Part shown: positions 57,889 through 64,000 of the stretch, one piece after another
How the letters are laid out: each line of letters begins with the position of its first letter
Position numbering within the stretch: position 1 is the first letter of the stretch
Assembly (NCBI RefSeq): GCF_016862215.1
Contig: NZ_BOMN01000023.1
Location: 1 to 64,000 of the forward strand
Reading direction: 5' to 3'
Length of the DNA stretch: 64,000 nt
From: Winogradskya humida
GTDB lineage: Bacteria; Actinomycetota; Actinomycetes; Mycobacteriales; Micromonosporaceae
Notes under the pieces: generated by a model
The model's database searches: none
What the model saw: only the letters and a program-made list of their open reading frames with translations
Told to the model about the DNA's origin: nothing
Program-made: the position numbers and the translations under genes

Positions 57889-60038
57889 AGGACCACCTGG
57901 TCGGGGAACAGGCGTGGGCAGGCGACACCCGCCTGTTCCAGGATGGACCCGGTGAGGACCTGGCCGGAGCGGTCCTCGCCCCACCACGGCGGCGGGGCCA
58001 GGCCGGAGAGCTCCTTGCCGACGGTGACCGGCCGGACCCGGTAGCGGCGCTCGGGTTCCAGGCCGCGCAGGCGCAGCCGGGCGGCGGGGTCGGGGAGGAT
58101 GCTGTCCGTCGTGACCATCGCGAACAGGGCCCGGCTGCGGTCGGGGGCGAGCACACCGTGCACCAGAATGCGGTCGTCGTAGCCGTCCATCCGGACGACG
58201 TCGCCGCCGAGCAGCAGCCCGCGCTGCTCGCGGTAGAAGGCCAGCCAGGCGCCCAGCTCCTCGAGCTCGCCGGCGCTCGCCTCGGCGAGGTCCCACTCGA
58301 TGCCGAGGTGACCGAAGATCGCCGTCGCGGCGCGGTATCCGAGGTCGTGGCGCCGGCCCGTGGTGTGCGAACGGCCCGACGCGATGTGCGAGCCCAGGAA
58401 TTCCGGGGCGACCAGCTGGGTGGTCCAGCGCAGCATCCGCTGCCGGTCGTGGGGGTCGATGTTGTCCGAGACCCACACCCGGTCCGTACGCTCCAGCACG
58501 CCCAGATCGACGCGAGCGCCCCCGGACGAGCAGGATTCGATCTCCAGCCCGGGATGGGCGGCGCGCAGCTCGTCCAGCAGCCGGTAGAAGGCCAGCGTCT
58601 GAGCATGGACCGCGGGCCGGCCGCCGTGGGTCTGATCGCCGGCCTCGACGAGGTCCCGGTTGTGGTCCCACTTGATGTAGCCGATGTCGTACTCGTCGAG
58701 GATCGCGAGCATCTGCGTCCTGATGTGCTCGTATGCCGCCGGGATCGCCAGGTTGAGCACCTGCTGGTGGCGTGACTCGACCGGCCATTCGGCGCGTGCC
58801 GCCATGATCCAGTCGGGGTGCGCGCGGGCCAGGTCGGAGTCCGGGTTGACCATCTCGGGCTCGAACCAGAGACCGAACTGCATGCCCAGCGCGCGGACCC
58901 GGTCGACGAGCGGGTGCAGCCCGGCCGGCCACACGTCGGCGGAGACCACCCAGTCGCCGAGCCCGGAGAAGTCGTCACGGCGCGAACCGAACCAGCCGTC
59001 GTCCAGCACGTAGCGCTCGACGCCGATCGCCGCGGCCCGCTCGGCGAGGTCGATCAGCCGCTCGGTGTCGTGGTCGAAGTAGACGGCCTCCCACACGTTG
59101 AGCGTGATCGGGCGGCCGGCGCTCACGGGCTTCTCCCGGGCGCGCAGATGGCGGTGGAAACGGCGGGCCACCTCGTCGAGCCCCTTGCCGTAGGCCCCGT
59201 ACAGCCACGGGGTCTCGTAGGTCTCGCCGGTGCCGAGCCGGATCTCGCCGGGCAGCAGCAGCTCGCCGCCGCCGAGGAGCTGCTCACCGGTGTGCACACG
59301 CTCGGCGTAGTGCAGGTGGTTGCCGCTCCACGCGGTGTGCACGGCCCAGACGTCACCGCTTGCGAAGTCGAAGCCGGCCGTTCCCGCGTGCAGCAGGTAG
59401 GCGCTGTCCGCGCCGGTGCGGCCCTTGCGGTTCTCGCGGACGTGCGCGCCGGTGAACAGCGTGCTGCGCTGCGGCACCCGCTCCTGGTTGTGCCGGCCGG
59501 TGAAGTCCAGCAACTCGACCGCGCCGGGCGGGATCGGGAGCGCGGGGGTCAGGCTGTCGAGGGTGTACGTCCCGGGGGCGAGGTTGCGCAACTGTGCTCG
59601 TACGCGCAGAAGGCCGGACTCCCGCAACTCGAGCGTGACGCGCACCGCCAGGCGGCCGGTCTCGTCGCTCGCGTGCACTTCCAGCGTCGCCGCACCCGCG
59701 GTGACAAAACCGCCCACCGGTACACCATCCAGCGTCACCGCGGTGACGGTGAACGCCGCCGACCATCCCGTCCCGTCGAAGGAGCCGCTGAGGCCGGGAC
59801 GCCCGGCCCAGCCGGTGCGCTGCTCGGGCAGCAGGGCGACGCGCGGCCGCGGCTCGACGTCGTTGGTGCCGTGCACCGGTTGTGAGCTGGTGATGAGCGC
59901 GGCGGCCAGGTCGGCGTCGAGACCGGGGACCGCCGGTCCCCAGTAGGTCAGCGCGGGGAGGCGGCCACCACCGGTGTCGGCGAGGACGGTCACGCCCCCG
60001 GCGGTGAGGGCAGCGGTCACGCCGTCGTCGGGCAGCAT
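57867..60038 (-). CDS. Alpha-galactosidase, GH36
   Basis: 723-residue glycoside hydrolase. N-terminal beta-sandwich to about residue 310, then a TIM barrel: ERYVLDDGWFGSRRDDFSGLGDW, FGLWFEPEMVNPDSDL, the nucleophile Asp458 in YIKWDHNRD, IESCSSGGARVD, and the acid/base Asp525 in VWVSDNIDPHDRQR, all matching GH36 alpha-galactosidases. No signal peptide, so intracellular; it would act on imported melibiose- or raffinose-type galactosides. ATG 60038 has AAAGGA about 10 bp upstream. TTGTTACAA, a partial palindrome, lies upstream at 60071-60079. No galactoside transporter is adjacent. Confidence 0.92.
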   Translation of the reverse strand: MLPDDGVTAALTAGGVTVLADTGGGRLPALTYWGPAVPGLDADLAAALITSSQPVHGTNDVEPRPRVALLPEQRTGWAGRPGLSGSFDGTGWSAAFTVTAVTLDGVPVGGFVTAGAATLEVHASDETGRLAVRVTLELRESGLLRVRAQLRNLAPGTYTLDSLTPALPIPPGAVELLDFTGRHNQERVPQRSTLFTGAHVRENRKGRTGADSAYLLHAGTAGFDFASGDVWAVHTAWSGNHLHYAERVHTGEQLLGGGELLLPGEIRLGTGETYETPWLYGAYGKGLDEVARRFHRHLRAREKPVSAGRPITLNVWEAVYFDHDTERLIDLAERAAAIGVERYVLDDGWFGSRRDDFSGLGDWVVSADVWPAGLHPLVDRVRALGMQFGLWFEPEMVNPDSDLARAHPDWIMAARAEWPVESRHQQVLNLAIPAAYEHIRTQMLAILDEYDIGYIKWDHNRDLVEAGDQTHGGRPAVHAQTLAFYRLLDELRAAHPGLEIESCSSGGARVDLGVLERTDRVWVSDNIDPHDRQRMLRWTTQLVAPEFLGSHIASGRSHTTGRRHDLGYRAATAIFGHLGIEWDLAEASAGELEELGAWLAFYREQRGLLLGGDVVRMDGYDDRILVHGVLAPDRSRALFAMVTTDSILPDPAARLRLRGLEPERRYRVRPVTVGKELSGLAPPPWWGEDRSGQVLTGSILEQAGVACPRLFPDQVVLYRADAV

Positions 60039-60121
60039 CGGGGTGTCTGTCCTTTCCACGCTGAATACGGTTGTTACAAGGGTGTGTCAGACCGGCTCAG
60101 GGGCTCTGAGAAGATCGGTGC

Positions 60122-61495
60122 ATGCGCTTGCTGACAGCCTTGCACGACGCCGAGGACACCCCGCGAACGGTTACCGCGTCCGGGGAGTCCGTGTCGCGCC
60201 ACGAGTTGCTCAGCCGGGCGTCGGCGCTCGCGGCCGAATTGCGGGGTGTGCCGGTGGCGGCGGTCGACGCGACCGCCGGGTTGCCGACGATCGTGGCGAT
60301 CACCGCGGGGCTGCTCGCCGGGGTGCCGATCGTGCCCGTGCCGCCCGACGCCGGCACGACCGAGCGCGCCCACATCCTGCGCGACTCCGGCGCCGCGGTG
60401 GTGCTCTCCGACGGGCCGTCCGGCGACCTCCCGGCCATGCCGATCACCCGGCCCGGGGTGAGCGGTTCCGTCCCGCCCGAGCCCGAGGCGGGCGCACCCG
60501 CGCTGATCCTCTACACGAGCGGGACGACCGGGCCGCCGAAGGGCGTCGTGGTCTCGCGCGCGGCGATCGCGGCCGACCTCGACGCGCTCGCCGAGGCGTG
60601 GCAGTGGACGGCAGGCGACACCCTCGTGCACGGCCTGCCGCTCTATCACGTGCACGGGCTGGTGCTCGGCGTGCTCGGCCCGCTGCGCGTCGGGTCACGG
60701 TTGGTGCACACCGGAAAGCCCACCCCTGAGGCGTACGCGAAAGCGCGCGGCAGCCTCTACTTCGGCGTGCCCACGGTGTGGTCGCGGATTTGTGCGGCGC
60801 CGGACGCCGCCCGCGAGCTGCGCAGCGCACGGCTGCTCGTGTCGGGGAGCGCGCCGCTGCCCGTGCCCGTCTTCGAGGATCTGACAGCGCTCACCGGGCA
60901 GGCGCCGGTCGAGCGCTACGGCATGACCGAGACGCTCATCACCGTGAGTGCCCGCCACGACGGCCCGCGCCGCGCCGGACACGTCGGCGTCCCGGTGCGC
61001 GGCGTCGAGACCCGCCTCATCGACGACGCCGGCGTCCCGCTGGAGAACGACGGCGTCACGATCGGCCAGCTGCAGGTGCGCGGCGCGACCCTCTTCGACG
61101 GCTACCTCGGCCACGGCTCCCCGCTCACCGACGGCTGGTTCACCACCGGTGACGTCGCCACCATCGGCGCCGACGGCTGGCACCGCATCGTCGGGCGGGC
61201 CTCCACCGACCTCATCAAGACCGGCGGCTACCGCGTCGGCGCCGGCGAGGTCGAGGACGCCCTGCTGCTGCACCCCGCCGTCCGCGAGGCCGCCGTCATC
61301 GGCACCGCCCACGCCGACCTCGGCGAGCAGGTCACCGCGTTCGTCGTCACCGACGCCCCGGTGCCCGAGAAGGACCTGATCGACTTCGTGGCGCAGCGCC
61401 TCGCCGCCCACAAACGCCCCCGCGTGGTGAACCTGGTGGCCGAACTCCCCCGTAACGCCATGGGGAAAGTCCAGAAGAGCCGCCTGCGGCAATGA
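60122..61495 (+). CDS. matB: Malonyl-CoA synthetase-like AMP-binding enzyme (MatB type)
   Basis: 457-residue acyl-CoA synthetase, short for the family like MatB. The P-loop LYTSGTTGPPKG is at residues 130-141, followed by WQWTAGDTLVHGLPLYHVHGLVLGVLGPLR, which closely resembles the same region of Streptomyces MatB as I remember it, then ERYGMTETLI and a C-terminal LPRNAMGKVQKSRL with the catalytic Lys. MatB makes malonyl-CoA and methylmalonyl-CoA from the free diacid. The next gene, a dehydratase-like enzyme, starts within 18 bp, so the two may be cotranscribed. Wider acyl specificity is possible. Confidence 0.8.
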   Translation: MRLLTALHDAEDTPRTVTASGESVSRHELLSRASALAAELRGVPVAAVDATAGLPTIVAITAGLLAGVPIVPVPPDAGTTERAHILRDSGAAVVLSDGPSGDLPAMPITRPGVSGSVPPEPEAGAPALILYTSGTTGPPKGVVVSRAAIAADLDALAEAWQWTAGDTLVHGLPLYHVHGLVLGVLGPLRVGSRLVHTGKPTPEAYAKARGSLYFGVPTVWSRICAAPDAARELRSARLLVSGSAPLPVPVFEDLTALTGQAPVERYGMTETLITVSARHDGPRRAGHVGVPVRGVETRLIDDAGVPLENDGVTIGQLQVRGATLFDGYLGHGSPLTDGWFTTGDVATIGADGWHRIVGRASTDLIKTGGYRVGAGEVEDALLLHPAVREAAVIGTAHADLGEQVTAFVVTDAPVPEKDLIDFVAQRLAAHKRPRVVNLVAELPRNAMGKVQKSRLRQ

Positions 61496-61512
61496 AACAG
61501 GAGAGATCTAGG

Positions 61513-62466
61513 TTGAGCATCACCCTGGCCGACGTCCATGACGCCGCCGAGCGCCTGAAGGGAGTCGCGCACCGCACGCCGGTGCTGCGGTCGCGGACCC
61601 TGGACGCGTTCGTCGGTGCGGAGGTCTTCGTCAAGGCCGAGAATTTCCAGCGGATGGGCGCGTTCAAGTTCCGGGGGGCCTACAACGCGTGTGCCCGGCT
61701 GACCGCGGCGCAGCTGGCGAGCGGCATCGCGGCGTACTCGTCGGGTAATCACGCGCAGGCCGTCGCGCTGGCCGCGCAGGAGCTGGGCAGTCACGCGGTG
61801 ATCCTGATGCCCGAGGACTCCCCGGCGTCCAAGCGCGCTGCCGCCGAGGGGTACGGCGCCGAGGTGCTCACCTTCGACCGGTACGGCGAGGACCGGATCG
61901 CCCTGGCCGCGGCGCTGGCCGCCGAGCGGGGGCTGACGCTGATCCCGCCGTACGAGCACCCGGACGTGATGGCCGGGCAGGGCACCGCCACGCTGGAGTT
62001 GCTGGAGCAGGCCGGTGACCTCGACGCGCTGGTCGTGCCGGTGGGCGGGGGCGGGCTCATGGCGGGCAGCGCCACCGCCGCCAAGGGGCTGCTGCCCGGG
62101 ATCCGGATGATCGGCGTGGAGCCGCGGGAGGGCGACGACACCAAGCGGTCCCTCGAAGCCGGGGAGCGGGTCGCCGTACCCGTCTCCCGGACCGTGGCGG
62201 ACGGCCTGGCCGCGCCCACCCCGGGCGAGCTGACCTTCGAGGTGAACCGGCGGCTGGTCGACGAGATCGCGCTGGTCGGCGATGACGAGATCTGCGACGC
62301 GATGCGTTTCGCGTTCGAGCGGATGCGGATCGTGATCGAGCCGAGCGGTGCCACCGGACTGGCCGCGCTGCTGTCGGGGCGGCTCAAGGTCTCCGGCCGG
62401 GTCGGCGTGATCATCTCGGGTGGCAACATCGACGTGACGCGGTTCGTGACGCTGCTCTCCCGATGA
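61513..62466 (+). CDS. Threonine/serine dehydratase-like PLP enzyme
   Basis: 317-residue fold-type II PLP enzyme. Lys52 in GAFKFRGAYNA, SSGNHAQAVALAA, PVGGGGLMAG (phosphate loop) and C-terminal VVISGGNIDV-like VGVIISGGNID all match IlvA/TdcB catabolic dehydratases and serine racemase. There is no C-terminal ACT domain, so no isoleucine feedback is expected. TTG 61513 has AGGAG about 9 bp upstream; ATG 61492 that overlaps the MatB stop is the alternative. Substrate may be threonine, serine or 3-hydroxyaspartate. Confidence 0.84.
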   Translation: MSITLADVHDAAERLKGVAHRTPVLRSRTLDAFVGAEVFVKAENFQRMGAFKFRGAYNACARLTAAQLASGIAAYSSGNHAQAVALAAQELGSHAVILMPEDSPASKRAAAEGYGAEVLTFDRYGEDRIALAAALAAERGLTLIPPYEHPDVMAGQGTATLELLEQAGDLDALVVPVGGGGLMAGSATAAKGLLPGIRMIGVEPREGDDTKRSLEAGERVAVPVSRTVADGLAAPTPGELTFEVNRRLVDEIALVGDDEICDAMRFAFERMRIVIEPSGATGLAALLSGRLKVSGRVGVIISGGNIDVTRFVTLLSR

Positions 62467-62560
62467 GGAACTGTCGGGTAACTTGCGGGAAGCTGGTCAT
62501 CGCCCGCCCGACTGTGGACTGTGGCTGATTTCCGGAGTTGTTACGCCTGAGGGGGCCGTG

Positions 62561-63505
62561 ATGACCGCGACAGTCGCCTTCGACATCAACACCGTGCGCA
62601 GCAGCGCCGACCTGCTGCGCACCGAACGCATCCGCATCGCGCCGGACGAGCCCGGCCTGGTGCCGTCCGGCCGGGGCTGGGGCGAGGCCAAACGCGAGAT
62701 GGCCGAGCTCTGCGCGGTGCCCCCGGCGACGATCGCCGAGGTTCTCGAGATGCTGACCCGGGCGCAGCGCATCATGGACCTGCTCCCGCCGCCGGCCGCC
62801 AACCGGATCGCGTCGTTCAACTCGCTCTACTTCACCATCACCGACCGGGTGGGGGCGGCGCTGACCGGCCCCGACGTGGTCGACCCCGCGTTCCTGGAGC
62901 TGCTCGACGTCGAGTTCGCCAAGCGCTACTTCGACGCGCTGCGGCTCTGGGGCGAGGAGGACCACGGCACCCCGGACGCCTGGGAGGTGCTGTTCCGCCG
63001 GGCCCAGGACGAGAGGATCAGCCGGCTCGCCGCCGCTATCCTCGGTGTCAACGCGCACATCAACCACGACCTGGCGCTGGCCCTGGTCGCCACGTGGGAG
63101 CGGCTCGGCACCCCGCCCGGCGACGTCGTGCACCCCGACTACCTGCTGATCAACAAGATCTTCTACCAGGAGATCCCCCGGCTGCGCCGCCGCTACTCGA
63201 CCAGCTGGCAGCTGCGCGTCGACGCGCTGGCCGGCGACCTCGACGACTGGAGCCAGTCGGTGCTCGTGGCGGCGACCCGCGCGCACGCGTGGGACCAGGG
63301 CAAGCGGCTGTGGGACCTGCGCGACGAGGCCGAGCATCTCGCCCACGCCCGGCTGGTGATGGACCGCGCCTCGGCCTACGTCGGGGAGCTGCTGATCACC
63401 AGTGACGGAGTGTTCAACCAGGTCGGCGTGGTGCTCAAGGCCGGGCGTGACACGGTCCGCGGCGCGTGGCGCCGGGTGTTCCACAGGCGGCGTGCCGGAA
63501 TCTGA
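62561..63505 (+). CDS. DUF5995 family protein
   Basis: 314-residue soluble, helical protein. The family landmark is the central RISRLAAAILGVNAHINHDLALALVATWERLG, followed by DYLLINKIFYQEIPRLRRRYS. The HINHD motif suggests a possible metal or active site, though no reaction is known. The ATG at 62561 has GAGGGGG just upstream; an upstream frame extension is of poor codon quality. Monocistronic, 94 bp after the dehydratase gene. No membrane segment or signal peptide is visible. Confidence 0.82.
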   Translation: MTATVAFDINTVRSSADLLRTERIRIAPDEPGLVPSGRGWGEAKREMAELCAVPPATIAEVLEMLTRAQRIMDLLPPPAANRIASFNSLYFTITDRVGAALTGPDVVDPAFLELLDVEFAKRYFDALRLWGEEDHGTPDAWEVLFRRAQDERISRLAAAILGVNAHINHDLALALVATWERLGTPPGDVVHPDYLLINKIFYQEIPRLRRRYSTSWQLRVDALAGDLDDWSQSVLVAATRAHAWDQGKRLWDLRDEAEHLAHARLVMDRASAYVGELLITSDGVFNQVGVVLKAGRDTVRGAWRRVFHRRRAGI

Positions 63506-63554
63506 CAATCGGCCACAGTGGAGTGTCTTGCCCGCCGGTGATATCAAGGCACCC

Positions 63555-64000
63555 GTGACCAACGAGCAGGGTGATCCGGACCCCAGGCCGGGCTGGAAAC
63601 CAAGGCAACCACCAGCGTCGATGTCCTTGACCTCGGGTGCTTTCGGCAAGCGTCAGGCGGCGGCGGCCACCCCGCCCCTGCTGCGGCAGGAGCCACCATC
63701 TCCGGAGCAGCCCGCTGCTCCGGAGGCCGCGCCGGCGGCGCCGCGGGGGCGTCGGCGGTGGGTCTGGGCATCGGCGGGGGCCGCGACCCTGGCCGTCGTG
63801 GCGGCAGCACTCCTGGTGTCCGGCGAGGACGACGGCCCGGCGGCGCCCGCGGCAGGCGGGCCGCCGGCCCGGGCGCTGTCCGACGGGACGCCGGGCGCGA
63901 CGGCGGCCACCGGCACGGCGCCGAGCGCTGTCGCCTCGCTGGGTGGGCTCTCGGACGGCGAGGTCTCGAACGGTTTGGTGCCACTCGCGACCGGCGTACC
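63555..64000 (+). CDS. Hypothetical single-pass membrane protein, cut by the window end
   Basis: Open frame from GTG 63555 to the window edge (148 codons, no stop). It encodes a hydrophilic Pro/Ala-rich N-terminus (about residues 1-70), one transmembrane helix near 73-92 (RRWVWASAGAATLAVVAAALLVSG), and an Ala/Gly/Pro-rich exported part. Many actinomycete cell-surface or sensor proteins begin this way, and the functional domain would lie past the window. The start is a guess since no strong ribosome site is visible. Confidence 0.55.
   Translation, partial: MTNEQGDPDPRPGWKPRQPPASMSLTSGAFGKRQAAAATPPLLRQEPPSPEQPAAPEAAPAAPRGRRRWVWASAGAATLAVVAAALLVSGEDDGPAAPAAGGPPARALSDGTPGATAATGTAPSAVASLGGLSDGEVSNGLVPLATGV

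Overview
The window is chromosomal DNA from a high-G+C actinomycete, most likely a Micromonosporaceae member such as Actinoplanes. That rests on very G+C-rich codon third positions, frequent GTG/TTG starts, many 4-base ATGA/GTGA stop-start overlaps, and families typical of that group: XRE(DUF5753)-DUF397, DUF574-type methyltransferase, GPP34, DUF5709, DUF5995, an F420/deazaflavin oxidoreductase and an actinobacterial holin-X-like protein. The genus is an inference. I saw no rRNA, tRNA, CRISPR array, transposase or integrase.

Layout. 0-8.3 kb: a leftward polyamine uptake and oxidation operon (aldehyde dehydrogenase, PotA-, PotD-, PotB- and PotC-like transporter, PuuB-like FAD oxidase) followed by a small F420-type oxidoreductase and a membrane-anchored hypothetical. 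8.5-12.7 kb: stress and redox genes with readable operators (azoR/marR; tetR and a reductase-SnoaL fusion) plus an orphan substrate-binding protein. 12.8-19.4 kb: DUF5709, ornithine-type decarboxylase, XRE/DUF397 pair, GPP34, an APC permease with a repeat-rich tail, a structured intergenic element and a GNAT-like protein. 19.6-29.4 kb: membrane SGNH hydrolase, secreted S15-type peptidase/esterase, a lipoprotein-membrane pair and a complete four-gene sugar-type ABC importer. 29.5-33.8 kb: soluble PAS-MCP receptor, holin-X-like protein, HEAT protein, PH-like protein with its TetR, and a lower-G+C HNH protein.

33.8-38 kb holds a LacI-controlled catabolic operon (Gfo/Idh/MocA dehydrogenase, DUF993 aldolase-like protein, TIM-barrel isomerase) with two operators placed around its promoter. 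38-43.6 kb: small Cys-motif protein, alpha/beta hydrolase with divergent TetR, a membrane protein, a two-component system with a small upstream membrane protein, and a methyltransferase. 43.6-52.4 kb: a second LacI gene faces a seven-gene operon in which a Liv-type importer is joined to a secreted LamG-like protein and a secreted PQQ-type sugar dehydrogenase. A 28-bp palindromic operator begins right after its -10 box, and a 14-bp-stem terminator closes the unit. 52.4-57.9 kb: NicO metal transporter, TPR protein, DUF4331 and an S41 peptidase. 57.9-64 kb: GH36 alpha-galactosidase, malonyl-CoA synthetase-like enzyme, Thr/Ser dehydratase-like enzyme, DUF5995 and a membrane protein cut by the window edge.

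The theme is nutrient acquisition and local carbon/nitrogen catabolism under dedicated LacI, TetR and MarR repressors. The two least familiar units are the two LacI operons; both operators share the core AAGCGCTTAC, so cross-regulation is possible.
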